This document shows, piece by piece, positions 26,572 through 35,670 of a stretch of DNA of 64,000 nt. How positions within the stretch are numbered: the first letter of the stretch is position 1; the number at the start of each line of letters is the position of its first letter. The DNA comes from Altererythrobacter ishigakiensis (GTDB taxonomy: Bacteria; Pseudomonadota; Alphaproteobacteria; Sphingomonadales; Sphingomonadaceae): NCBI RefSeq assembly GCF_001663155.1, contig NZ_CP015963.1, positions 372,001 to 436,000 on the forward strand, in the 5' to 3' direction. The position numbers and the translations under genes were made by a program. The notes under the pieces are model-generated. The model searched no databases. It was given only the letters and a program-made list of their open reading frames with translations, and was not told the origin of the DNA.

Positions 26572-27798
26572 ATGGCAGTGCTGCCCTTTCAACCTACGCC
26601 GTTCTTTGCGAACAAGAATCGGGCATTTTGGAACCTCCAACTCGCGGGTTGGGGCGGGGCATTCTTGTTGCGGGCAAGCGCGGCGATCGCGAACGGACAG
26701 CCGCTAGATCTGCTGGCAGTCATCATTGTGACCACGGTTACAGGCTTCTCAATCAGCCTGGTCCTGTCAGTCGTTTACCGGCAGCTTATCAATAGACAGC
26801 CCATCTTCACCTGGGGCATGACTCTGCTTGCCCTTTTGGCTGCGGTGGCATTGTACGCGTCGATAGAGGCATGGGTTCAGGGCATTTACAGCGCGGGAGT
26901 AAGTGACAGCACATTCGCGCAGCGCTTTATCGGCTTGATCTATATACCGGCGACATTGTTAGGCGGTTGGACTGCACTCTATTTCGCAACCAACTACTTC
27001 CTGACCGTTGAGGAACAGGCTGACCGACTTGAACGGCTTGAAGCGCAAGCGACAAGCGCGCAGCTGGCCATGCTGCGCTACCAACTCAATCCGCATTTCC
27101 TGTTCAACACCCTGAACTCGATCAGCACGCTGGTGCTCCTTAAACAAACCGAACCCGCCAATGCGATGCTGTCACGCCTTTCGGCCTTCCTGCGACACAC
27201 ATTGATCATGGAACCGGGCAGCACTGTAACATTGGCCGAGGAGATCGAGACGCTACAACTCTATCTCGATATAGAGCGGATGCGTTTCGAAGACAGGTTG
27301 CGTACCAATTTTGCTATCGAAGATGCCGCAAATGATGCTTTGCTGCCGTCCATGCTCTTGCAGCCGCTGGTCGAGAATGCCGTGAAATATGCTGTCTCCC
27401 CACAAGAGGAGGGAGCGCGCATCGACCTGACCGCGAAGGTGCAAAGCGGCCGTCTCAAGGTGCAGGTGTCTGATACCGGGCCTGGCTTGAAGGGGCCCCG
27501 CCAGGGAGATCTGCTCGCGCTAGCAAAAAAGGGCGGCGCCGACACGTCTTCGACCGGTGTTGGCCTTGCCAACATCCGCAACCGGTTAATGCAGGCCTAT
27601 GGCGACAATCACCGCTTCGAAACCAGCTCAGGTTCAGGTGGCGGCTTTACTGTGTCGATAGATATCCCGTTCGAAACGGCTGACGAGCCTGCGGCCGAAG
27701 CTGAGTCCGAACCAACCCATTCACAGCCGGCCGAACCGGCGCAACCCTCGCCCTCGGTCGGCTTTCGGCCAGGGCGCCCAATGGAATCCAACGCATGA
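26572..27798 (+). CDS. LytS-type sensor histidine kinase
   Basis: This 408-residue membrane kinase has about four N-terminal transmembrane helices (residues 25-150), then a short coiled coil (EEQADRLERLEAQATSAQLA). The His_kinase domain carries the phospho-acceptor motif LNPHFLFNTLNSIS, and an HATPase domain follows with LVENAVKYAV and DTGPGLKGP. The C-terminal 45 residues are Pro/Glu-rich and probably disordered. It has no extracellular sensor domain, so the signal is probably membrane-borne. Its stop overlaps the response regulator start by 4 bp (ATGA), making them a clear pair. Confidence 0.92.
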   Translation: MAVLPFQPTPFFANKNRAFWNLQLAGWGGAFLLRASAAIANGQPLDLLAVIIVTTVTGFSISLVLSVVYRQLINRQPIFTWGMTLLALLAAVALYASIEAWVQGIYSAGVSDSTFAQRFIGLIYIPATLLGGWTALYFATNYFLTVEEQADRLERLEAQATSAQLAMLRYQLNPHFLFNTLNSISTLVLLKQTEPANAMLSRLSAFLRHTLIMEPGSTVTLAEEIETLQLYLDIERMRFEDRLRTNFAIEDAANDALLPSMLLQPLVENAVKYAVSPQEEGARIDLTAKVQSGRLKVQVSDTGPGLKGPRQGDLLALAKKGGADTSSTGVGLANIRNRLMQAYGDNHRFETSSGSGGGFTVSIDIPFETADEPAAEAESEPTHSQPAEPAQPSPSVGFRPGRPMESNA

Positions 27799-28592
27799 CT
27801 ATTCGCACAATTCTGGTCGACGACGAAAAACTGGCCATTCAGGGCCTGCAGCTAAGGCTTGAGCCGTTTGAAGACATTGAAGTGATCGCAACCTGTTCCA
27901 ATGGGCGGGAGGCGATCCGGACAATCAAGACACAGAAGCCTGATCTGGTGTTTCTCGACATCCAGATGCCGGGCTTCGATGGCTTCGGGGTGGTCAAGGG
28001 CGTGATGGAGATCGACCCCCCCTTGTTCGTGTTCGTCACCGCCTATGAAGAACACGCAATTCGCGCGTTTGAAGCCAATGCGGTCAACTATCTGATGAAA
28101 CCCGTTGATCCGGACAAACTTGCCGACACCATCGAACGAGTGCGCCAACGCTTGGCCGAAAAGAAGTCCGCTGACGAAGCTGACAAGCTCAAGAATGTGC
28201 TCGCCCAAGTCGCCCCCGATCAGGCCGAAGCCTTGCAAAGCGGCGAGAACGAAACAAGCGACCGGTTCGAGAAGTTGATCAATGTGAAAGACCGCGGACA
28301 GATCTTTCGCGTCGAAGTCGATACGATCGAGCGGATCGAAGCGGCAGGCGACTATATGTGCATTTACACGGCCGAGAATTCACTGATCCTGCGCGAGACT
28401 ATGAAGGATCTGGAGCGCCGGCTTGACCCACGCACTTTCCAGCGGGTTCATCGTAGCTGGATCGTCAATCTGGATCAGGTGCGTCAGGTGAAGCCGCACA
28501 CAAACGGCGAATGCTTTCTGGTGCTGGAGTCTGGCGCCGAAGTGAAGGTCTCGCGCTCCTATCGTGACGTTGTGGCGCGCTTCGTCCACTGA
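27795..28592 (+). CDS. LytTR-family response regulator
   Basis: This 265-residue partner of the upstream kinase has a receiver domain with the acid pocket VDDEK and phosphorylation site in VFLDIQMPGFDG, and a conserved FVTAYEEHAIRAFEANAVNYLMKP. A linker is followed by a C-terminal LytTR DNA-binding domain (RIEAAGDYMCIYT, then FQRVHRSWIVNLDQV). The stop TGA overlaps the start of nadC by one base (TGATG at 28590-28594), so translation of nadC is probably coupled to this regulator. Confidence 0.93.
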   Translation: MTIRTILVDDEKLAIQGLQLRLEPFEDIEVIATCSNGREAIRTIKTQKPDLVFLDIQMPGFDGFGVVKGVMEIDPPLFVFVTAYEEHAIRAFEANAVNYLMKPVDPDKLADTIERVRQRLAEKKSADEADKLKNVLAQVAPDQAEALQSGENETSDRFEKLINVKDRGQIFRVEVDTIERIEAAGDYMCIYTAENSLILRETMKDLERRLDPRTFQRVHRSWIVNLDQVRQVKPHTNGECFLVLESGAEVKVSRSYRDVVARFVH

Positions 28593-29452
28593 TGCGGTTT
28601 GAACTTGAGGGATTCGATCTCGGCGCATTTGTGCGCGAGACTTTGGCCGAAGACCTTGGCGAAGGACTGACGGGCGGCGGGCGTGACGTCACGTCCGAAA
28701 GCGTGATTCCAGCCGATGCGCGCTTTTCCGGGGTGATGGATAGCCGCGACGCGATTGTCGTCGCAGGTCTGCCGATTGCCGAGGCGTTCTTCCGTGCACT
28801 CGAGCCCGGGATGGAGATCGAACATCTCGTCGCCGATGGCGACGCCGTCGAACCCGGAACCGATCTGATGCGATTTTCAGGCAATGCCCGCGCCATGCTG
28901 ACCGCTGAACGCAGCGCTTTGAATACCGTCCAGCATTTATCTGGTATCGCCACGATGGTGCGCGCCTATGTTAACGCGATGGACAATTCCGATTGCACTC
29001 TGCTCGATACACGCAAGACCATCCCGGGCCTCAGGCACCTTGAGAAATACGCGGTGCGCATGGGGGGCGCCAGCAATCACCGTATGGGCCTGTGGGATGC
29101 TGCGATGATCAAGGACAACCATGTGTTGGTGGCCGGAAATGTTGGCGAAGCGGTGCGCCGCGCAGTCGCAGCTGGCGTCAAAGAGATCATCTGCGAGGTC
29201 GACCGGATCTATCAGATCGAGCCTGCCCTGGAAGCTGGCGCCACCCGTCTGCTGCTCGACAACATGGATCCGCCAGCATTGCGCGAAGCAGTGGCACTGG
29301 TGGGTGGGCGCGTTCCAACCGAGGCCAGCGGCGGGATCAACCTCGACACGATCAAGGCCAAGGCCGCAACCGGAGTGGACTACGTGTCCGTGGGTCGCCT
29401 GACACAAAGCGCCCCGGCGGCTGATATTGGGCTGGATTTCACGCCATTGTGA
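28592..29452 (+). CDS. nadC: nicotinate-nucleotide pyrophosphorylase (quinolinate phosphoribosyltransferase)
   Basis: This 286-residue NAD biosynthesis enzyme converts quinolinate and PRPP to nicotinate mononucleotide. The characteristic motifs are NTVQHLSGIATM, DTRKTIPGLRHLEKYAV, GGASNHRMGLWDAAMIKDNH, LLLDNMDPP and EASGGINLDTI. Length is normal. No nadA or nadB is adjacent; instead it is joined to a two-component regulator by a 1-base start/stop overlap, which is unusual context for a housekeeping gene. Confidence 0.95.
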   Translation: MRFELEGFDLGAFVRETLAEDLGEGLTGGGRDVTSESVIPADARFSGVMDSRDAIVVAGLPIAEAFFRALEPGMEIEHLVADGDAVEPGTDLMRFSGNARAMLTAERSALNTVQHLSGIATMVRAYVNAMDNSDCTLLDTRKTIPGLRHLEKYAVRMGGASNHRMGLWDAAMIKDNHVLVAGNVGEAVRRAVAAGVKEIICEVDRIYQIEPALEAGATRLLLDNMDPPALREAVALVGGRVPTEASGGINLDTIKAKAATGVDYVSVGRLTQSAPAADIGLDFTPL

Positions 29453-29527
29453 GATTCGGCGCGGCCGATAGCTGGTGATTGACGCCGATCAATGCGGCGG
29501 AGTCGCGTTTGATGTAATTGGTGATTT

Positions 29528-30277
29528 ATGATCGAGATTGAGAAGCTATCCGAGCACGCACATCGCATGGTGGTCATCGCAGAGTTCAGACAAGATGACG
29601 CCGAGCAACTTGTCGCGTTCGCCAAAGAACGCAACGCAGCGGAAGGCGGAGGCAATTTGCTGATCGATGTAACGGCGGTCACGGATTTCACCTTGTCTGC
29701 CGTCGCCGTCGAACTCGCGCATATGCCCAGCCTTATCAAATGGATCTACGGCCTCGATCGCATAGCCGTCATATCCGACAATGACTGGGTGCGTACCGGA
29801 GCGCGGCTTGAGAGCGCGTTGCTGCCGGGTGTGGTCTATGAAGTCTACGATGACGACGAGGCCGAAGCGGCAAAGGCCTGGGTCCTCGAAGAGAGCACAG
29901 GTCCGCACGCCGGCGCAATCGAGGAACTGGAGCTAGGCAAGCCAGGTCTTGTGGGGTTCGTATTGTCAGGCCGCCTTGATCGTGAGGAATCCGAACGCGG
30001 CGTAGCCTTGGTGCGCAAACGTATGGAGGACGCAGCTTGCGACCGTTTGTTGCTGGTCATTCGCAACTGGCACGGTTTTGACCTCGACCGGTTGCTGAGC
30101 CGCGAGGTTCTGTCAGGCAAACTCGAAATAGCCCGCAAGCTGGAACGCTATGCGATAGTCGGCGGCCCCAAATGGGTACGCCGCTATGCGGAGTTTACCA
30201 GCGCGTTTGTGAACGCGGAAATAAAGTCGTTCGAACTAGAGGATCAGGACAAGGCAATCACCTGGCTCGAAAGCTGA
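29528..30277 (+). CDS. protein with two tandem SpoIIAA/STAS-like domains
   Basis: This 249-residue soluble protein looks like a tandem duplication of the SpoIIAA-like (STAS/SEC14-type) domain: about 1-118 (GGNLLIDVTAVTDFTLSAV, then YGLDRIAVISDNDWVRTGARL) and about 130-249 (DRLLLVIRNWHGFDLDRL, then KLERYAIVGGPKWVRRYAEF). Family members may bind small hydrophobic ligands or membranes; no function is established. It stands alone after nadC and converges on tadA with 3 bp between the stops. Confidence 0.82.
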   Translation: MIEIEKLSEHAHRMVVIAEFRQDDAEQLVAFAKERNAAEGGGNLLIDVTAVTDFTLSAVAVELAHMPSLIKWIYGLDRIAVISDNDWVRTGARLESALLPGVVYEVYDDDEAEAAKAWVLEESTGPHAGAIEELELGKPGLVGFVLSGRLDREESERGVALVRKRMEDAACDRLLLVIRNWHGFDLDRLLSREVLSGKLEIARKLERYAIVGGPKWVRRYAEFTSAFVNAEIKSFELEDQDKAITWLES

Positions 30278-30280
30278 GGA

Positions 30281-30736
30281 TCACCTCCGCGCCTTGAAGA
30301 AATCGCGTAATATGTCAGCAGCTTCAGCTTCACCTATTCCGCAGTAGACTTCGGGCTTGTGCAGAGCCTGCGGGTGTTCAAACACCCGCGCGCCATGTTC
30401 GACCGCTCCTCCTTTAGGATCAGGTGCGGCATAGTAGAGCTTGGCGATACGCGCGTGTCCGATTGCGCCGGCGCACATCGCGCAGGGTTCCAGAGTGACA
30501 TAGAGATCGCAATCTACCAGCCGCTCGCTGCCCAGCTTGGCCGCAGCTTCGCGCAAGGCGATGATCTCTGCATGGCCGCTGGGATCGGGCGGATTACGCG
30601 TGCAGTTCGCAGCCACGCTGAGCACCTCATCCCCCTTCGCTACAACCGCGCCAATCGGTACTTCGCCTTGCGCCGCGGCCCGGCGCGCGGCATCAAGCGC
30701 CAATCGCATGGGTTCGGGGATGGTCCATTTGCTCAT
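30281..30736 (-). CDS. tadA: tRNA-specific adenosine deaminase
   Basis: This 151-residue cytidine-deaminase-fold enzyme converts A34 to inosine in tRNA-Arg(ACG). The zinc site is HAEIIALREA (His and catalytic Glu) with PCAMCAGAIGHARI. VVAKGDEVLSVAANCTRNPPDPSGHAE also matches TadA. Some members of this clade are annotated as guanine deaminase-like nucleoside deaminases, but the length and the NCTRNPPDPSGHAE context favour TadA. The gene is convergent with the SpoIIAA-like gene. Confidence 0.9.
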   Translation of the reverse strand: MSKWTIPEPMRLALDAARRAAAQGEVPIGAVVAKGDEVLSVAANCTRNPPDPSGHAEIIALREAAAKLGSERLVDCDLYVTLEPCAMCAGAIGHARIAKLYYAAPDPKGGAVEHGARVFEHPQALHKPEVYCGIGEAEAADILRDFFKARR

Positions 30737-30776
30737 TCGGCTGCGCTAGACTGCCCATCCCGAAGGCGCAACTTTG

Positions 30777-30805
30777 CTTGACGATTCGTCCGGCCCCCGC
30801 TATGC
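30777..30805 (+). promoter_or_regulatory. promoter of rpmB
   Basis: CTTGAC (30777-30782) and CTATGC (30800-30805) are separated by exactly 17 bp, close to the alphaproteobacterial housekeeping consensus CTTGAC-N17-CTATAT. The start would be near 30812, giving a leader of about 87 nt before the rpmB ATG. Confidence 0.65.
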
Positions 30806-30898
30806 GCGCGCCTTTCCGAGAAACCTGATGGTTTCGGACCGAAATTTCCGGTCGCCGATTCGCTCGGCGATCAACCAAGACAACGAACGAGAGATATC

Positions 30899-31189
30899 AT
30901 GTCGCGCATTTGCGAACTGACCGGCAAAGGTCGCCAGGTAGGCAACAATGTTAGCCACGCCAACAACAAGACCAAGCGTGTATTCCTGCCTAACCTGCAG
31001 AATGTTACGCTGCTGAGCGAAAAGCTGGGCCGCAGCTTCAAGTTCCGCGTATCAACCAACGGTCTGCGTTCGGTTGAGCACAATGGCGGCTTGGACAACT
31101 GGCTCTTGAAGACCAAAGACGAGAAGCTGTCTGCGCGCGCACTCAAGGTGAAGCGCGAGCTGAAAAAGGCAGCGAAAGAAGCTGCGTAA
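30899..31189 (+). CDS. rpmB: 50S ribosomal protein L28
   Basis: This 96-residue L28 begins [26 protein letters not shown], the family signature, with RFLPNLQ-like VFLPNLQNV and a basic C-terminal tail ([15 protein letters not shown]). It is a single-gene transcription unit with a strong promoter upstream and an intrinsic terminator downstream. It binds 23S rRNA in the large subunit. Confidence 0.97.
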   Translation: MSRICELTGKGRQVGNNVSHANNKTKRVFLPNLQNVTLLSEKLGRSFKFRVSTNGLRSVEHNGGLDNWLLKTKDEKLSARALKVKRELKKAAKEAA

Positions 31190-31222
31190 GCTTCTCCCGA
31201 AAGGGAGCTAAACACACCTAAG

Positions 31223-31251
31223 AGCGTGCAGAGAAATCTGCGCGCTTTTTT
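31223..31251 (+). terminator. intrinsic terminator of rpmB
   Basis: A 10-bp stem, AGCGTGCAGA/TCTGCGCGCT (one G-U pair), with a GAAA tetraloop is followed by TTTTTT, 33 bp after the rpmB stop. Confidence 0.85.
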
Positions 31252-31266
31252 GTTGCCTGCCCTGAG

Positions 31267-32166
31267 TTAGGCGTCCGGATCTACAAACAGCAACGGGTCG
31301 AGGCGCGCATCGCGCCATTTGAGGCTCCAATGCAGGTGCGGGCCGGTTGCGCGACCCGATGAGCCGACATCGCCAATATGCTGGCCTTGTTCTACATGGT
31401 CACCTTCGCTCACCATCAGGCGCGAGGCATGCAGAAACGCACTGTTGAGCCCCTGCCCATGGTCAATGATGAGTAGATTGCCTTCCAACGAAAAATTGTC
31501 CGCCGCTAGCACCACTACGCCATCGGCAGGTGCTACGAAGGGTGTTCCCGCACCGGGCGCTATATCCAGACCGGAATGGTAGCTGCCCGGTTCGCCACGG
31601 TATATCCGCTGCGACCCGAAACGGCCGGAAATGCGACCCTTTACAGGCCAGATGAAATCCTGCTGCCAGCCGGTTGCGCCAGTTGCCTTTTCGCGTGCAG
31701 CTTTGATCGCCAGCCATTCGGGCTCGCGTTTCTTCCACCACGCTTCGCTACTTCCACCGTTGCGCTTGGCAACATTGACCTGCTCGATGCTCCACGCGCG
31801 CGGTGCGACATCGATCGGGCGATCAATCACCCGACCGTCTTCCAGAGTCACTCTAAGCGTTGACGAGCCGCTCGCGTCGCGATCAAATGCAGCAAAAAAG
31901 CTGCCGTCATGATCGACACTTAGTTCAGTGTCTCCAAGCATAGCCAAATCTGTTCCTAGCGGCACTTGGCCTCTGATCCAGCCACCCTGAGTCAGCTCGC
32001 CGGCGAACTCGATCGTCTGCCTTGTAGATATAATTTCTGCATTATCGTTGGGAGTGGCGGATGCGATAGCCAAAGTCGGCAGCATCGGGTTCGGCGCAAC
32101 ATCTCGCGGAGCATTCTCGCAGGCTGTCAGTGCCAACAGCGCAATTCCAGCCAGAGCTGATCTCAT
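31267..32166 (-). CDS. M23 family metallopeptidase lipoprotein (LytM-type)
   Basis: This 299-residue cell-wall endopeptidase is a predicted lipoprotein (signal ALLALTACENA, lipobox L-T-A-C). An N-terminal domain with beta strands (TLRVTLEDGRVIDRP) precedes a Peptidase_M23 domain with intact zinc ligands: the H and D of YHSGLDIAPGAGTPF and HLHW near the end (GRATGPHLHWSLKW). It should cleave peptidoglycan cross-links. Its start overlaps the DUF2093 gene stop (4 bp), so the pair is co-translated. Confidence 0.92.
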   Translation of the reverse strand: MRSALAGIALLALTACENAPRDVAPNPMLPTLAIASATPNDNAEIISTRQTIEFAGELTQGGWIRGQVPLGTDLAMLGDTELSVDHDGSFFAAFDRDASGSSTLRVTLEDGRVIDRPIDVAPRAWSIEQVNVAKRNGGSSEAWWKKREPEWLAIKAAREKATGATGWQQDFIWPVKGRISGRFGSQRIYRGEPGSYHSGLDIAPGAGTPFVAPADGVVVLAADNFSLEGNLLIIDHGQGLNSAFLHASRLMVSEGDHVEQGQHIGDVGSSGRATGPHLHWSLKWRDARLDPLLFVDPDA

Positions 32167-32366
32167 AATTCGCCGGTCAACCGCTTGGTTGCAATTTCAC
32201 AGGTCGCATAGGCTTCCTGATACTCAGCGCTCCAATAACGCAGCTCCTCAAGCTGAATCGCTTCGCCACTAACCGCACAGCGCACGAACTTGCCTGCACC
32301 CAGCACTTTGAATGTGCTGGGGCCATAGTGAAGCTTGGCTTCGCCATTTCTCGAATTCATCAACAT
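32163..32366 (-). CDS. DUF2093 domain protein
   Basis: This protein has at most 67 residues and is of unknown function. The core KLHYGPSTFKVLGAGKFVRCAVSGEAIQLEELRYWSAEYQEAYA is diagnostic of DUF2093, a small alphaproteobacterial family often encoded beside xseA. The start may be the internal ATG giving MNSRNGEAK. It lies 36 bp downstream of xseA on the same strand and overlaps the M23 gene, so the order xseA-DUF2093-M23 forms one operon. Confidence 0.87.
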   Translation of the reverse strand: MLMNSRNGEAKLHYGPSTFKVLGAGKFVRCAVSGEAIQLEELRYWSAEYQEAYATCEIATKRLTGEL

Positions 32367-32402
32367 GAGAGACCTTTTAGCAAGCTAATGCCGAACCGAC
32401 AA

Positions 32403-33872
32403 TTAACCGAAGAGGTCATCTTGTTTCGGTGAAGGGGATGCTGGTTTCTTGCGTGCAGGCTTTGCTGCCCTCTTGGGAGAGGAGGCCTCGCCTTGACAGA
32501 CGCTCAGGCGACCGTCTGCAAATTGCAGCACCAGCTCTGCTTCTTTCGCGGCAATCTCGCGGGAAGTGAGTGCCCTGTCCCCAGTATCACGCACAATCGC
32601 ATAACCGCGCTTCAACGGCTCCTCAGGGTGGAATTGCTGTGCCAGCCGCGCCAGTGCAGAAAGCGCTTCCTGCTTCTGCATTATCGGGCGCCGGACAAGA
32701 TCCGGGCTCAGGCGAATGCCCGCCAGCTGACGGCGCGCATCACCCATTCCGCGTTTGAGAAGCAATGGTGACAATCGTGCCGACGTGCCCGCCAGCTTCT
32801 CCCGGCCCTGCCCAGCCCGGTCACGCAATCCACGCTTCAAACGATCTGACAGCTCATCAAGTCGCTGGGCATGCGGCTGAAACAGTGCCTCGAGCTTTGG
32901 AATCCGGCGCACGCGCGCTTCCAAGCGTTCGCGCCCCAGTTCGACCGGGCGCAGCACCGCGCGCTGCTGACGATTGGCGAGATCGGCAACAGTCGCAATC
33001 AGGTCCGCACGCACCGGCACCGCCATTTCGGCCGCAGCCGTTGGCGTGGGCGCGCGGCGATCAGCGGCATAATCAGCCAGGGTGGTGTCCGTTTCATGCC
33101 CGACCGCAGAGATGACAGGGATCGGGCATTCGGCAATGGCGCGCACCACCACTTCTTCGTTGAAGCTCCACAGATCTTCGATCGAGCCGCCCCCGCGCGC
33201 GACGATGACTACGTCGGGACGAGGGACCGGGCCGCTTCCATCAAGCGCTGCGAACCCGCGTATGGCTCCAGCCACCTGCTCAGCCGCACCCCGCCCCTGC
33301 ACCAGCACCGGCCACACCAGCACCTGACTAGGGAAGCGGTCCGCCAACCGGTGCAGGATATCGCGGATGACTGAACCCGTGGGCGACGTGACGACGCCTA
33401 TCGTGCGTGGAAGAAAGGGCAATGGCCGCTTTCGCTCGCGCGTGAACAGCCCTTCGGCCTCCAGCTTTTTGCGTGTCTTCTCCAGCAGCGCCAGCAAGGC
33501 ACCTTCGCCTGCGATCTCCAGACTGTCGATCACGATCTGGTACTTCGACCGCCCGGCATATGTGGTGAGCTTGCCGCTAGCGATCACTTCGATCCCGTCT
33601 TCGGGAACGAAGGCGAGCCGCTGCGCATTGCCGCGCCACATCACGCCGTCGAGCACGGCCTTCTCATCCTTCAGCGCAAGATAGAGATGGCCAGAGGCGG
33701 CGCGCATCACGCCCGACAATTCGCCGCGCAGACGCACAAAGCCGAAGCGATCCTCTACCGTTCGCTTCAGCGCTGCAGAAATCTCGGTGATCGAGAGAGG
33801 CTCAGCGTTGTCGCCTTGCCGCTCGCGCGCTACCAGCCCGTTATTGCCATCATCAGGGGACGAAGCGGCCAT
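32403..33872 (-). CDS. xseA: exodeoxyribonuclease VII large subunit
   Basis: This 489-residue subunit degrades single-stranded DNA in complex with XseB. The N-terminal OB-fold is [29 protein letters not shown], followed by [12 protein letters not shown]. The catalytic domain holds [37 protein letters not shown] and [29 protein letters not shown] long coiled region and a basic tail follow. The ATG at 33872 is preferred over the longer frame to 34019, because the extension (MLALRSTSS...) is not protein-like and would cover purD. The start shares CATG with the divergent purD start. Confidence 0.93.
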   Translation of the reverse strand: MAASSPDDGNNGLVARERQGDNAEPLSITEISAALKRTVEDRFGFVRLRGELSGVMRAASGHLYLALKDEKAVLDGVMWRGNAQRLAFVPEDGIEVIASGKLTTYAGRSKYQIVIDSLEIAGEGALLALLEKTRKKLEAEGLFTRERKRPLPFLPRTIGVVTSPTGSVIRDILHRLADRFPSQVLVWPVLVQGRGAAEQVAGAIRGFAALDGSGPVPRPDVVIVARGGGSIEDLWSFNEEVVVRAIAECPIPVISAVGHETDTTLADYAADRRAPTPTAAAEMAVPVRADLIATVADLANRQQRAVLRPVELGRERLEARVRRIPKLEALFQPHAQRLDELSDRLKRGLRDRAGQGREKLAGTSARLSPLLLKRGMGDARRQLAGIRLSPDLVRRPIMQKQEALSALARLAQQFHPEEPLKRGYAIVRDTGDRALTSREIAAKEAELVLQFADGRLSVCQGEASSPKRAAKPARKKPASPSPKQDDLFG

Positions 33873-35145
33873 GAATATCCTTTTGCTCGGTTCAGGTGGG
33901 CGCGAACATGCGCTGGCATGGAAGCTGGCGCAATCCCCCACATGCAGCAAATTGTTCGCAGCGCCCGGCAATCCGGGAATCGCCGAAGAGGCCGAGCTGG
34001 TTGACCTCAATGCAAGCAATCATGCCGCGGTCGTCGACTTTTGCGAAGCGCATGACATCGGCCTGGTCGTAATCGGGCCGGAGGCGCCATTGGTTGACGG
34101 TTTGGCAGATAGCCTGCGCGATACCGACATTCCCGTTTTCGGCCCCAGCATGGCCGCCGCGCAGCTGGAAGGAAGCAAGGGCTTTACCAAGGATCTGTGC
34201 GAACGTGCGGGAATTCCGACCGCTGGCTATGTGCGCACATCCTCTTTGGATGAGGCGACCGATGCGCTTGCTCGTTTCGAACCGCCCTATGTCTTGAAGG
34301 CTGACGGGCTGGCCGCAGGCAAAGGCGTAGTGATCGCCGAAACCCGTACCGAAGCTGAAACTGCGCTGGCTGACATGTTTGGCGGGCAGTTCGGTGAAGC
34401 CGGCGCGGAAGTGGTGATTGAGGAATTCATGACTGGCGAAGAGGCAAGCTTCTTCGCGCTTACGGATGGCACTTCGATCATCCCTTTCGGCACTGCGCAG
34501 GATCACAAGCGCGTCGGTGATGGCGATGTAGGGCCCAATACCGGGGGCATGGGTGCCTATTCACCTGCACCAGTGCTGACCGAAGAATTGCAGGCGCGTG
34601 TGATGGCAGAAATCATCGAGCCAACCGTGCGCACCATGCGCGAGGAAGGCATGCCCTATTCAGGTGTGCTCTATGCCGGGCTGATGCTGACAGAGGCGGC
34701 CCCCAAGCTGATCGAATATAATTGCCGCTTCGGCGATCCCGAATGCCAGGTGCTGATGACACGATTGGAGAGCGATCTTGCCGCGATTATGCTTGCCTGC
34801 GCAAACGGCGCGCTCGAAGGCACAACGGGCGAGTTTTCGCCTCAAACCGCAATGACCGTGGTGATGGCGGCAAGGGGTTATCCCGGAACGCCTGAGAAAG
34901 GCGGCGCAATTGTTCTGGGAGATGCAGAGGCGACAGGGGCGAAAGTCTTCCATGCGGGGACCGCAATGCGCGATGGTCAGCTGGTCGCAAGCGGCGGGCG
35001 AGTGCTCAACGTGACAGCAACAGGCGCGAACGCAACCGAAGCGCAGAAAGCGGCCTATACAGCGGTTGATGCAATCGATTTTCCTAGCGGTTTCTGCCGC
35101 CGCGACATCGGCTGGCGCGAGGTTGCGCGCGAGGCTGATAATTGA
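33871..35145 (+). CDS. purD: phosphoribosylamine-glycine ligase (GARS)
   Basis: This 424-residue purine enzyme is an ATP-grasp protein that joins glycine to phosphoribosylamine. It begins [19 protein letters not shown], the invariant GARS start, followed by [74 protein letters not shown] and [12 protein letters not shown]. Length is normal. The ATG overlaps the divergent xseA start codon by two bases, so each promoter must lie within the other gene. Confidence 0.97.
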   Translation: MNILLLGSGGREHALAWKLAQSPTCSKLFAAPGNPGIAEEAELVDLNASNHAAVVDFCEAHDIGLVVIGPEAPLVDGLADSLRDTDIPVFGPSMAAAQLEGSKGFTKDLCERAGIPTAGYVRTSSLDEATDALARFEPPYVLKADGLAAGKGVVIAETRTEAETALADMFGGQFGEAGAEVVIEEFMTGEEASFFALTDGTSIIPFGTAQDHKRVGDGDVGPNTGGMGAYSPAPVLTEELQARVMAEIIEPTVRTMREEGMPYSGVLYAGLMLTEAAPKLIEYNCRFGDPECQVLMTRLESDLAAIMLACANGALEGTTGEFSPQTAMTVVMAARGYPGTPEKGGAIVLGDAEATGAKVFHAGTAMRDGQLVASGGRVLNVTATGANATEAQKAAYTAVDAIDFPSGFCRRDIGWREVAREADN

Positions 35146-35212
35146 TTCAGGTCATTGCGCAAATATCATGGTCGGGCTTTGATAAAGGCGTCTTTGTGTT
35201 AAGGAATGTGCC

Positions 35213-35596
35213 ATGAAAAAAGCCGGTTTCCCGATTATCCTGATGTTTGCGGTGGGAGCTTGCGCCTATTCTGCATCTGAGCATGGCTTGGTTGAAGGAC
35301 CTGAACAAGACGCCCCTTCCTCGGCAGATTACGATCGGTTGACTTTCGCTCAGGCTGCGTGTGGTGGCTGTCATGCAGTCGAACCTCCTGATCTTTCCCC
35401 CAACCCCATGTCGCCTCCGTTTGCGGATATCGCCAATCGAGAGGGTTTAACGAAGGCGACTTTGATCAGTTGGCTGACCGATGCACACAATTATCCTGAG
35501 ATGATGGATTTCGATCTCGATCCCGATCAAGTGGACGATATCGCGAGCCATATCCTTACCTTGCGTAGCGACGACTACCGAAAGCTACCTGGCTAA
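35213..35596 (+). CDS. c-type cytochrome lipoprotein
   Basis: This 127-residue monohaem protein has an N-terminal lipoprotein signal (IILMFAVGACAYS). The haem-binding motif is CGGCH in AQAACGGCHAVEPPDL, and methionine ligand candidates lie in NPMSPPF and PEMMDF. It would sit on the periplasmic face and pass electrons to an unknown partner. An integral membrane protein gene follows 74 bp downstream on the same strand. Confidence 0.88.
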   Translation: MKKAGFPIILMFAVGACAYSASEHGLVEGPEQDAPSSADYDRLTFAQAACGGCHAVEPPDLSPNPMSPPFADIANREGLTKATLISWLTDAHNYPEMMDFDLDPDQVDDIASHILTLRSDDYRKLPG

Positions 35597-35670
35597 TACT
35601 TCTGATTTGGCTTTTCCTGCGTCTTCGTGATAGGCCCTGCGTGGGTCGCGTCGAGATAAGGGGGTTCTCG

